Shown here: positions 56,640 to 64,000 of the stretch, in pieces
Layout of the letters: every line of letters starts with the position of its first letter
Position numbering within the stretch: position 1 is the stretch's first letter
Assembly (NCBI GenBank): GCA_027484605.1
Contig: JAIXSR010000035.1
Span: forward strand, 1 to 64,000
From: Hyphomicrobiales bacterium
GTDB lineage: Bacteria; Pseudomonadota; Alphaproteobacteria; Rhizobiales; Beijerinckiaceae
Direction of reading: 5' to 3'
Length of the DNA stretch: 64,000 bases
The notes under the pieces: model-generated
Told to the model about the DNA's origin: nothing
The model's input: only the letters and a program-made list of their open reading frames with translations
The model's database searches: none
Program-made: the position numbers and the translations under genes

Positions 56640-56962
56640 TGAACCTGCTCTTTGTCTGTTCTGCCAACAGGTTGCGAAGCCCGACGGCGGAACAAGTCTT
56701 TGCGGACCGGCCCGGCATCGAACCGGATTCTGCCGGGCTTCTGAACACGGCAGACATCGTGCTTTCAGCAGAGCAGGTGGAATGGGCAGACATCATTTTC
56801 GTGATGGAGAAGCGCCACCGCACCAAACTGTCCCAGAAATTCGGAAGGCATCTCAAGGGAACACGGGTGATCTGCCTCGATATCCCGGACATCTATACCT
56901 TCATGCAGCCGGAACTGGTTGCCTTGCTGGAGCGCAAGGTCTCCCCGTTCCTGAAGCGTTGA
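56639..56962 (+). CDS. Small low-molecular-weight phosphatase-like protein
   Basis: A 107-residue protein. MNLLFVCSANRLRSPTAE has the CX5R(S/T) phosphatase loop with Cys7 and Arg13. The rest (EQVEWADIIFVMEKRHRTKLSQKF, LDIPDIYTFMQPELVALL) is shorter than a classical LMW-PTP and has DIPD where the general-acid DPD normally lies. Such proteins are widespread and of unknown substrate. The ATG overlaps the creatininase stop (TGATG). Confidence 0.87.
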   Translation: MNLLFVCSANRLRSPTAEQVFADRPGIEPDSAGLLNTADIVLSAEQVEWADIIFVMEKRHRTKLSQKFGRHLKGTRVICLDIPDIYTFMQPELVALLERKVSPFLKR

Positions 56963-56989
56963 GCGGTGGACCCGTGTCGCAGCCTCCGC

Positions 56990-57580
56990 TCAGCGCAAGG
57001 CCCCAAGCACCGCCCGCACCCGCTCGAGATGCGCCTTCCGCGCTTCCTCGCCGACCACGTCGATCCGGTGCAGGGCCAGCCAGATCGTCCGGCATTTCGG
57101 ATGGCACAGCACGCGGATGCCGCTGAGCAGGATGCGCTGGCCGGGCCGCCCCACCATCCACCACCACCATTTCGGAGATCCGAGGCTCGTCACCACGGCC
57201 AGCATCCGGATATTCTGCATCAGACCCCGGATCGGCTGGTTGCCTTCCGGCATGGTGAAGGTCTCGTGCGGGATCAGCACCCGCTCGAGCCAGCCCTTGA
57301 GCATGGCCGGCTGGGCATACCACCAGGTCGGATAGACAAAGACCAGCCCCTCCGCCGTTTTCACCCGGTCGAGATGATCCGCAACCGGCACGCGGTTCTC
57401 GCCGCGCGTGTGGTAGCCGGCCCGCTCGGCATCGCTCATCACCGGGTTGAACCCCTCGGCATAGAGATCGAGAAGGTCGACCTCATGCCCGGCGCCCTGC
57501 AAAGCGGCAATGGCTGTGTCACGCGCCGCCTCGGTGAAACTCCCCGCCCGGGGATGACAATAAACCAGCAAAATCCTCAT
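56990..57580 (-). CDS. Flavodoxin-fold NAD(P)H oxidoreductase, copy 2
   Basis: A 196-residue paralogue of the protein at 55241-55828, with the same start (MRILLVYCHPRAGSF) and VFVYPTWWYAQPAMLKGWLERVLIP. It lies nine bases after the second FAD oxidase gene, repeating the oxidase-reductase pairing on the opposite strand. Confidence 0.9.
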   Translation of the reverse strand: MRILLVYCHPRAGSFTEAARDTAIAALQGAGHEVDLLDLYAEGFNPVMSDAERAGYHTRGENRVPVADHLDRVKTAEGLVFVYPTWWYAQPAMLKGWLERVLIPHETFTMPEGNQPIRGLMQNIRMLAVVTSLGSPKWWWWMVGRPGQRILLSGIRVLCHPKCRTIWLALHRIDVVGEEARKAHLERVRAVLGALR

Positions 57581-57588
57581 ATTTCACT

Positions 57589-59001
57589 TCAGATTCCAGC
57601 CTCAAGGCCTTTGAAAAGAAAAGTCTTCCCGCTATCGAAATCATAGCTGGGATCTTCCCAGGCGATCATTTTCCCGGGATTGAGCAGACCCTGGGGATCC
57701 GCCTCTCGCTTGAAGGCGAGCTGCGTCTCGTCCGTCTGCTTCATGCCCCCCTCTTCCAGCGTATAGCGGTGCGGGTTGAAGATCGGCGCTCCCATCTCTT
57801 CATGGATCGCCATGATCTCCTCCAGGCGCTCTTCCGTGGTGAACCGCACCAGCGGCAGGCCGAAGCAAGTGACCTTGCCGTCGAACCGGACGAATTCGAG
57901 ATGGCACGGTACCTCGTCTCCGAACCGGGCGTGGATCTTCTCGACAAGCTCGACCTGGCCGGGGAAAGGATAGAGAACCTGGAGATAGGTCCAAGCAGGA
58001 TCGACGCGCAAGGCGCGCAACGTCGTATGGTTCCAGGATAGTTCGAAGACCGGCGGGAGGCCCTTCTTCTCCTCCTCACCGAGGACGTCGGATTGCATCA
58101 GCAGTTCCGCCCCCTTGAATCGGCGGAGGAAGGCCAACATCGGCTGCAATGCAAAATTCGCGACCATCACCATCACGAGGTGTTTGTCCCGCGGCAGGAA
58201 CTTCCGATGCCGCATGAAGGTATCATGCGGAATGGGTGCCGCCACCACGCCGAGCTCCTTCAGCAGCAGCCCATCCTGCTCTCCGAGCAGGTTCGCGAAC
58301 TCCGTGGCCCGCCGAAGATCATCGAAGCCGATCAGCACATCCACCCAGGGATAGGCCGTGGCCAGGGGCACTTCGCATTCCGTGATGATACCATTGGTGC
58401 CATAGGCATGGGCCACCTTGAGGAGATCGTCACCCGACAAGTCGAGAACCCGAGGACTGGCCTCCATCGTAACCACCTTGAGGCGGATGATGTTGCCGTA
58501 ATCCCGAAGCCCGCCCCAGCGGATCGACCCGACGCCGCCCGAACCGCCGGCAATGAAGCCACCCAGTGTTGCCGTGTGGTAGGTCGAGGGATGAAGCCTT
58601 AACTCTTGCCCGGATTTAGCCCGCGTTTCGTGATCGATCTCGGAAAGGATCGCTCCGGGCTCGGTGACAACTCGACCCGGCGAGATCGACTTCACCGCCT
58701 TCATGGCGGAAAGATCCAGCACAACGCCACCGGATAGCGGCATGGCCTGGCCGTAATTGCCGGTGCCCGTGCCCCGCGGCGTTACCGGAATGCCGAGGCG
58801 ATGGCATTCCGACAGAACGACAATCAATTCGTCCTGGTTGGCAGGCTGGACAATGATATCCCCAACGACCCCCTCCAGCTGCCGCTTGAGCGTCGGCGAG
58901 TACCAGTAGAAATCGCGGCTTTTCTGCTTGAGTATGGCCGCATTCTCATCGATCCGGATAGCGCCCAGCCGGGCCTTGAGAGCGGGGATATCGTAACGCA
59001 T
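57589..59001 (-). CDS. FAD-binding oxidoreductase, copy 2
   Basis: A 470-residue paralogue of the oxidase at 53856-55244. It shares SRDFYWYSP, VTPRGTGTGNYGQAMPL, HPSTYHTATLGGFIAGGSGGVGS and DPQGLLNPGKM. AAGGA lies six bases before the ATG at 59001. It is co-oriented with and follows the cytosine-deaminase-like gene by 21 bases, so the two probably act in one pathway. The FAD loops are intact. Confidence 0.9.
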   Translation of the reverse strand: MRYDIPALKARLGAIRIDENAAILKQKSRDFYWYSPTLKRQLEGVVGDIIVQPANQDELIVVLSECHRLGIPVTPRGTGTGNYGQAMPLSGGVVLDLSAMKAVKSISPGRVVTEPGAILSEIDHETRAKSGQELRLHPSTYHTATLGGFIAGGSGGVGSIRWGGLRDYGNIIRLKVVTMEASPRVLDLSGDDLLKVAHAYGTNGIITECEVPLATAYPWVDVLIGFDDLRRATEFANLLGEQDGLLLKELGVVAAPIPHDTFMRHRKFLPRDKHLVMVMVANFALQPMLAFLRRFKGAELLMQSDVLGEEEKKGLPPVFELSWNHTTLRALRVDPAWTYLQVLYPFPGQVELVEKIHARFGDEVPCHLEFVRFDGKVTCFGLPLVRFTTEERLEEIMAIHEEMGAPIFNPHRYTLEEGGMKQTDETQLAFKREADPQGLLNPGKMIAWEDPSYDFDSGKTFLFKGLEAGI

Positions 59002-59022
59002 GGGAGGTCCTTTGCCGGTCGA

Positions 59023-60351
59023 TCAGGCCAGAAGGGGATCAAGTTCGGAATAGGCCGGCGGCCTCTCGGCAATCTGCCTGCCCTTCCGGATGACGCGTCT
59101 GTCAGGCTGGGGCCGGCAGAGCCATTCATTCAATGTTCGTGCCTCGAACAGGACGAGATCCGCCGGCTGCCCGGCCGCCAGGAAGCCCCTGTCGTCGAGC
59201 CGCATCTGCCCGGCTGGCCGCGTGGTGACGGATTCCAGCCATGGCCGCGCGGAATGATCGAAATGCAGGATCCGGGTGGCCTCGCGGAACACCTCCACGG
59301 CATCGAGATCGCCATAGGCATAGAAAGGATCGCGCGTATTGTCAGACGAAACCATCGTTGACAGGCCAGCTGCATCCAGCTCATGCAGCGGCGCGACACC
59401 GCGCCAGCGCGGCGTGCGCCCGGAGCGCCTGTCCTGAAGGTAGAGGTTGCACATGGGCAAGGAGACCACGTTCAGGCCGGCCTGCGCCAGCTTTGCGATG
59501 ACCCGGGCGCGATCCTCATCATCCATCAGGGCGAGTGAACAGCAATGCCCCGCCAATGCTTTGCCGGTGAAGCGATGACGGATCAATGCATCCGCGATCC
59601 GCTCCAGGCTACGTGCATCAGGGGAATCGCTTTCATCGACGTGGAAATCGAGATCGAAGCCCTCGATCTTCGCTACCTCGATCATGCGATCGAGCGCAGC
59701 ATCAAGCTTCGCATCCGGCTTTTCGCCAAGGAAGGTTACGGCCCCGAGCAGACCGTCATGGCGACGGACCTGCCCGATGATTCTCTCGAATTCCTCCGGC
59801 GCATCCAGAACGGAAACGACCGGCATGAGACACACCGCCTGAAGCGAGATCCGGTCACGCCATTCAGCACGGATCTCATCGAAGACAGGCCAGGAAATCC
59901 CAGTCTGCTTGCCAATGGAATCAAGATGCGTCCGGAGGGCACCTGTCCCATGGGCGTAGGCAGCCCGGAGCGCAAAAGTCATTCGCGCCCGGACGTCCTC
60001 GGCACTCCATCGGGCCTCCCGGTCCCGACCGACCGCCTCGCGCGCGCCGAAAAACGTGCCATCGGGATTCGGCGACCGGGCATGGATATGCCCCTTGTCG
60101 AGGTGGGTGTGGATATCGACAAAGAGCGGCATTGCCAGACGTCGCCCGGCATCGACCCGAGGCAGATCGTCCCGGGGCGCAGGCCCCTGGACGATCTGCG
60201 CGATGCGACCAGCCTCGATCCGCAATGCAAAAAGCCCGAGGCGATCATCTTCGGGAAGCGTGCCCGCATTGCCGAGGCGCACCAGACGCTCCGGAAGGGA
60301 AAGATTATCGAGCCAGAATCCACCCGCCTCCTGCGGCCAATGAAACGTCAC
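59023..60351 (-). CDS. Cytosine-deaminase-like amidohydrolase
   Basis: A 442-residue TIM-barrel deaminase. The metal ligands His81 and His83 are in VDIHTHLDKGH, followed by DFHVDESD, the GHCCSLA strand and SSDNTRDPFYAYGD, all typical of CodA-type cytosine deaminase and close relatives (isoguanine, creatinine deaminases). A C-terminal composite-domain segment (GQPADLVLFEA) completes the fold. It is the first gene of the minus-strand oxidase-reductase operon. The precise substrate is not fixed by these motifs. Confidence 0.9.
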   Translation of the reverse strand: MTFHWPQEAGGFWLDNLSLPERLVRLGNAGTLPEDDRLGLFALRIEAGRIAQIVQGPAPRDDLPRVDAGRRLAMPLFVDIHTHLDKGHIHARSPNPDGTFFGAREAVGRDREARWSAEDVRARMTFALRAAYAHGTGALRTHLDSIGKQTGISWPVFDEIRAEWRDRISLQAVCLMPVVSVLDAPEEFERIIGQVRRHDGLLGAVTFLGEKPDAKLDAALDRMIEVAKIEGFDLDFHVDESDSPDARSLERIADALIRHRFTGKALAGHCCSLALMDDEDRARVIAKLAQAGLNVVSLPMCNLYLQDRRSGRTPRWRGVAPLHELDAAGLSTMVSSDNTRDPFYAYGDLDAVEVFREATRILHFDHSARPWLESVTTRPAGQMRLDDRGFLAAGQPADLVLFEARTLNEWLCRPQPDRRVIRKGRQIAERPPAYSELDPLLA

Positions 60352-60865
60352 GTCAGCACCCCAGCCCTTTGTTTATCCAGCCTTGTCTAGCAAGCCTGAT
60401 TCCAGAACCCGTGCATATAGCGCAGGCCCCGATCCGGGGAACCGGCCCTACAGGGATCGGCCATCCCGATGCCCGCTTCTCCAGTGGGATTGTCAAACAA
60501 CAGCAGGCAGCTTCGGGCTTGCATCGGCGGCAGGCCATCCGAGCTCCTGGCGCGCCCCGTCACTTAGCGGTGCCAAGGAGCAGTTGGCAGACCACATGAA
60601 AAACGGGGCAATGCAGGAATGTCCGCTCGAGAACCCAGCCGGCTGACCAGGCTCCCAATCCGGAGCATGCCCATTCAATGCCACAGGACCGTCACAGCAT
60701 CAAGGACAAAATTCCGTTGACAGGTTTTTTTTCTTATCATGCACTTTCCGGGAGACGAAAGCCGCAAGCAACTCGCCATCGAGACGGCATCATGCCATGA
60801 GCGTACCAAGGCATGTGCCCCGCTTTTTCCAACACGCCTGTTCGGGCCAGAGACCGGATGGAACA
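60352..60865. other. 514-bp gene-free stretch upstream of the RidA-like gene
   Basis: It lies between the divergent amidohydrolase and RidA-like genes. No reading frame here has family support. It contains a TTGACA at 60717-60722 followed by a run of eight T, then TTATCAT, a possible but poorly spaced promoter toward the RidA-like gene. Nothing else is recognised. Confidence 0.5.
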
Positions 60866-61252
60866 ATGACCCGCAGACCCATCAACCCCTCGGCAATTCG
60901 CGCGCCCTTCGCCAACTACAGCCATGGTCTAGTGGTGGAATCGCCCCGACGGATGCTTTTTGCGTCCGGTCAGCTCGGGATCAGCCCCGATGATGCGGTT
61001 CCCGAGGATGCGGAGGCTCAGGCCATACTCTGCTTCGAGAATATCCGCGCGATTCTCGCCGAAGCCGGGATGAATTTCTCGCATGTCGTCCGCTTCACGG
61101 GATTTGTCACCGACAGGGCCTATTTTCCCGTTTATGGCGCGGTCAGAAGCCGCTATGTCAGCGGCAACGCCTATGCATCGACGCTTGTCATCGTCTCCGG
61201 CTTCACGCGGCCTGAATTCAAGGTCGAAGTCGAGGTGACGGCCGTCGCCTGA
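60866..61252 (+). CDS. RidA/YjgF-family protein
   Basis: A 128-residue member of the RidA fold: [33 protein letters not shown], then [27 protein letters not shown] and a C-terminal [11 protein letters not shown]. The catalytic Arg of imine deaminases, expected in the ARS-type segment before the last strand, reads YAS here ([10 protein letters not shown]). It may therefore belong to a non-deaminase Rid subgroup. The start at 60866 follows a GGATGG. It is 14 bp before rimO. Confidence 0.87.
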   Translation: MTRRPINPSAIRAPFANYSHGLVVESPRRMLFASGQLGISPDDAVPEDAEAQAILCFENIRAILAEAGMNFSHVVRFTGFVTDRAYFPVYGAVRSRYVSGNAYASTLVIVSGFTRPEFKVEVEVTAVA

Positions 61253-61266
61253 TTGTCCGGATCCCG

Positions 61267-62589
61267 ATGCCCGAAACCGCTGCCCCCAAGATCTCCTTCG
61301 TCTCGCTCGGCTGCCCGAAAGCGCTGGTCGACAGCGAGCGCATCATCACCAAACTGCGTGCCGAAGGCTACGAGCTGACCAAGACGCATGCCGGGGCGGA
61401 TCTCGTCATCGTCAATACCTGCGGCTTCCTCGACAGTGCCAAGGCCGAAAGCCTGGAGGCAATCGGAAAGGGCCTTTCCGAGAACGGCAAGGTGATCGTC
61501 ACCGGCTGCATGGGTGCCGAGCCGGAGCAGATTCGCGAAAAATTTCCGGGTGTTGCGGCCATTACCGGGCCCCAGGCCTATGAGAGCGTCATGCAGGCCG
61601 TGCATGACGTCGCGCCACCGCAGCACAACCCGTTCCTCGATCTGGTGCCGGAACAAGGCGTCCGGCTGACGCCGCGCCATTTCGCCTATCTCAAGATTTC
61701 GGAAGGCTGCAACAATCGCTGCACCTTCTGCATCATTCCCAAGCTGCGCGGCGACCTTGTGTCGCGACCGCTCGGTGACGTGATGCGGGAAGCCGAGAAG
61801 CTGGTAAAGGCCGGGGTCAAGGAGATCCTCGTTATCAGCCAGGATACCAGCGCCTACGGCATCGATATCAAATACGCGCCAAGCCTCTGGCAGGACACGG
61901 AATATCGCACGCGCTTCCTCGACCTCGCCAAGGCTTTGGCCACCTTGGGCGTCTGGGTACGCATGCATTATGTCTACCCCTACCCGCATGTCGACGAGGT
62001 CATCCCGCTCATGGCGGAGGGACTGATCCTCCCCTATCTCGACATTCCCTTCCAGCATGCAGCGCCCAACGTTCTCAAGGCGATGCGGCGGCCTGCCCAT
62101 CAGGAAAAGACGCTGGCGCGCATCGAGAAATGGCGGGAGATCTGCCCTGACCTGGCCATCCGCTCCACCTTCATCGTCGGGTTCCCTGGCGAGACCGAGG
62201 CGGATTTCGAGGAATTGCTCGCCTTCCTGACCCGCGCGAAGCTCGAGCGCGTCGGAGCGTTCAAATACGAGCCGGTCCGCGGGGCGACGGCAAATGATCT
62301 CGGCCTCGAGCCGGTCCCGCCGGAGGTGCAGCAACGTCGCTATGATCGCTTCATGGCGCATCAGCAGCCGATTTCGGGGAAGCTGCTCCAGCGGCGGATC
62401 GGCAAGCGGATCAAGGTGATCATCGACGAGGTCGGCCCGAGCGTGGCGCGGGGCCGGTCGCAATGGGATGCACCGGAAATCGACGGCGCGGTCTATGTCT
62501 CCTCGCGGCGGCCGTTGCGGGCGGGCGAGATCGTGACGGTGAAGATCGAACGCGCCGATGCCTACGACCTGCACGGGGCCGCCGCGTGA
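61267..62589 (+). CDS. rimO: Ribosomal protein S12 methylthiotransferase
   Basis: A 440-residue radical SAM enzyme that adds a methylthio group to Asp of S12. The N-terminal UPF0004 domain has cluster ligands Cys16, Cys52 and Cys81. The radical SAM cluster is Cys148, Cys152 and Cys155 ([13 protein letters not shown]), followed by the RimO-typical [10 protein letters not shown]. The C-terminal TRAM domain runs from about 375. [11 protein letters not shown] separates it from MiaB. Confidence 0.97.
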   Translation: MPETAAPKISFVSLGCPKALVDSERIITKLRAEGYELTKTHAGADLVIVNTCGFLDSAKAESLEAIGKGLSENGKVIVTGCMGAEPEQIREKFPGVAAITGPQAYESVMQAVHDVAPPQHNPFLDLVPEQGVRLTPRHFAYLKISEGCNNRCTFCIIPKLRGDLVSRPLGDVMREAEKLVKAGVKEILVISQDTSAYGIDIKYAPSLWQDTEYRTRFLDLAKALATLGVWVRMHYVYPYPHVDEVIPLMAEGLILPYLDIPFQHAAPNVLKAMRRPAHQEKTLARIEKWREICPDLAIRSTFIVGFPGETEADFEELLAFLTRAKLERVGAFKYEPVRGATANDLGLEPVPPEVQQRRYDRFMAHQQPISGKLLQRRIGKRIKVIIDEVGPSVARGRSQWDAPEIDGAVYVSSRRPLRAGEIVTVKIERADAYDLHGAAA

Positions 62590-63503
62590 AGTCCGGTCTC
62601 GGGGCGGGCGATGCGGCCCGCCTGCGCCCGGAATGGGTGCTGCTGGCCCTGCTGACCGCAGGGTTCTTCTGGGGCCTCGGCTTCCCGCTGATGAAGATGG
62701 TCAGCGCGGATTTCCCGGCCGTGGCCCTGGCCTCGCTGCGCGGACTGCTCGGGGGTTCCACCCTCGTGCTCTGGTTCCTGCTGATGCAGCAGGATTGCCG
62801 CCCCCGGACCCGGCAGGAAACAATGGACTGGCTGGTCCTCGGGGCCCTGAACGGATGGATTCCGAATGTCCTGACGGCCTTTGCCACCCAATCCCTGCCC
62901 GGCGGGCAGGCCGCGATGATCCAGGCCTGCGGCCCGCTCATCACCGCCCTCATGGCAAGCCGGATGTTCTCGGACGAGCGGCTGACGCCGGTAAGGCTCA
63001 CGGGAATCCTGATCGGCTTTGCCGGCGTCGGCCTGCTGATCGGGCCGCGACTCAGCGGGTCCGGCGGCACGCCGGCTGCCGCCCTTGCCATGCTCGGCGT
63101 GGCCTGTTGCTACGCGTCCGGCAATGTCTATGTGCGGCGGATGCCGGTGGCGGATCCGCGCCGGCTGGCCCTCGGCCAGCAGGTGATTTCCGGCCTTGCC
63201 GCCACCCTGATCGCGCTCGCCCTGGTCGGCCCGTCCGGCTATGCGCCCTTCACGCGCCATGCTGTCCCGGTTCTCGCGCTGGGCGTGCTCTGCACGGCCC
63301 TGCCGATCGTGATCTTCATGTATATCCTCCGCGCCGCCGGCCCGACAAAGGCAGCGCTGACCGGCTACATCATGCCGGTCTGGGCGGTCACGCTCTCGGC
63401 CCTGCTGCTCGGCGAGGCGATCGGCCTGCGCGAGGCGGCCGCCGGGCTGATCATCCTGGCCGGCGTGGCGATCGTCACGCGGGCACGCGCCGCCGGCCGC
63501 TAG
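62586..63503 (+). CDS. EamA/DMT-family exporter
   Basis: A 305-residue, about 10-segment drug/metabolite transporter with two EamA repeats ([21 protein letters not shown], then [21 protein letters not shown] and the final [34 protein letters not shown]). It exports small metabolites or amino acids; the substrate is unknown. It starts at a GTG overlapping the rimO stop (GTGA). Confidence 0.9.
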   Translation: MKSGLGAGDAARLRPEWVLLALLTAGFFWGLGFPLMKMVSADFPAVALASLRGLLGGSTLVLWFLLMQQDCRPRTRQETMDWLVLGALNGWIPNVLTAFATQSLPGGQAAMIQACGPLITALMASRMFSDERLTPVRLTGILIGFAGVGLLIGPRLSGSGGTPAAALAMLGVACCYASGNVYVRRMPVADPRRLALGQQVISGLAATLIALALVGPSGYAPFTRHAVPVLALGVLCTALPIVIFMYILRAAGPTKAALTGYIMPVWAVTLSALLLGEAIGLREAAAGLIILAGVAIVTRARAAGR

Positions 63504-63568
63504 AGGCCACGCGACGGAAAGGCCCGCAGGCGGCAAGCCGGCGGGCCCGATCCGGTCTTGCCGGCCGG

Positions 63569-63991
63569 TCAGACGACGCTGAGGCGCACGTCGAGGCTGC
63601 CCTTGGTGGCGTGGCTGTAGGGGCAGACAATATGCGCCTTGGCAACAAGGGCTTCTGCCACGGCCCGCTCGACACCCGGCACGGAAACCGCCAGCGCGAC
63701 ATCGATGCCGAAGCCCTGCCCGTCATCCCGCGGGCCGATTCCGACCGTTGCGGTGACATGCGTCTCAGGCGAGATCGCCACCTTTTCCTTGCCGGCGACA
63801 AATTTCAGCGCGCCGAGAAAGCAGGCGGAATAGCCGGCGGCGAAAAGCTGCTCCGGATTGGTGCCCGGCGCGCCATCGCCGCCCAGCGCCTTCGGGGTGG
63901 CAAGGGTAACGGCCAGCACGCCATCGTCGCTTCGGGCGGAACCGGAACGACCGCCCGTGGCGGTGGCGCGGGTGGTGTAGAGGATGTTCAT
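63569..63991 (-). CDS. ohr: Organic hydroperoxide resistance protein (Ohr/OsmC)
   Basis: A 140-residue thiol peroxidase. The reactive Cys57 is in GYSACFLGAL and the resolving Cys123 in VCPYSHATKG. NPEQLFAAGY is the Ohr-type dimer motif, and the catalytic Arg is in the N-terminal part. It reduces organic peroxides with lipoylated protein reductants. An OhrR gene may lie beyond the right edge. Confidence 0.95.
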   Translation of the reverse strand: MNILYTTRATATGGRSGSARSDDGVLAVTLATPKALGGDGAPGTNPEQLFAAGYSACFLGALKFVAGKEKVAISPETHVTATVGIGPRDDGQGFGIDVALAVSVPGVERAVAEALVAKAHIVCPYSHATKGSLDVRLSVV

Positions 63992-64000
63992 GGATGCTCT

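Noticed and set aside
60717..60745. TTGACA plus T-run as a confident sigma-70 promoter for the RidA-like gene
   Set aside because: No good -10 at 16-18 bases; mentioned only in the spacer note.
63521..63547. GGCCCGC/GCGGGCC repeat between the EamA gene and ohr as a terminator
   Set aside because: Stem is short for the loop and no T-run follows on either strand.

Overview
The window is GC-rich chromosomal DNA from an alphaproteobacterium, most likely of the order Hyphomicrobiales (Rhizobiales). The evidence is the order dusB-ntrB-ntrC-ntrY-ntrX-hfq-hflX, a fused ispDF, a rhizobial-type pyruvate dehydrogenase E3 followed by lipA, and a PhyR/NepR/EcfG general stress response module. I cannot name the genus from sequence alone.

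Layout. (1) 1-5.4 kb: end of the pyruvate dehydrogenase cluster (E2 tail, GDSL esterase, DUF465, lpdA), an alpha/beta hydrolase, a GlsB-like membrane protein, lipA and a COQ10/RatA protein. (2) 5.4-17.5 kb: pncC and ispDF facing away from dusB, then two nitrogen-type two-component pairs (ntrBC, ntrYX), hfq-hflX and mazG. (3) 17.8-25.8 kb: a tightly overlapping minus-strand run (rlpA, a D-Ala-D-Ala carboxypeptidase-like protein, tmk, holB, metG, tatD, a PhnP-like hydrolase). Start and stop codons overlap at several junctions. (4) tRNA-Ser(UGA) at 26.0 kb, then a MATE exporter in DNA that looks less GC-rich.

(5) 28-49 kb is a stress-response region and the most interesting part. It holds dps with a response regulator; a giant CheB-CheR-PAS-kinase-REC-REC-HTH protein; small stress proteins (DUF3309, CsbD, glycine-zipper lipoprotein, PRC-barrel); a transglutaminase-like protein with Ser at the catalytic Cys position; nepR-ecfG-kinase divergent from phyR; a transporter membrane domain with no ATPase; a HlyD/permease/ATPase efflux operon; and a complete arginine deiminase operon arcDABC. 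I read EcfG-type promoters (GGAAC, 16 nt, CGTT) before nepR, the transglutaminase gene, the efflux operon and arcD, and a one-mismatch version before csbD. The inference is that EcfG directly controls much of this region. That includes fermentative arginine breakdown, which is usually described as controlled by oxygen or arginine.

(6) 49-60.4 kb: a KefB-type antiporter, then an apparent uptake and catabolic cluster. It has an NMT1/ThiY-like binding protein with its permease and ATPase, two FAD-linked oxidase plus flavodoxin-fold reductase pairs in inverted orientation, a creatininase-family amidohydrolase, a small phosphatase-like protein and a cytosine-deaminase-like amidohydrolase. The substrate is unknown, but a nitrogenous ring compound is plausible. 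(7) 60.8-64 kb: a RidA-family protein, rimO, an EamA exporter and ohr.

I saw no CRISPR array, rRNA gene, complete insertion sequence or prophage.
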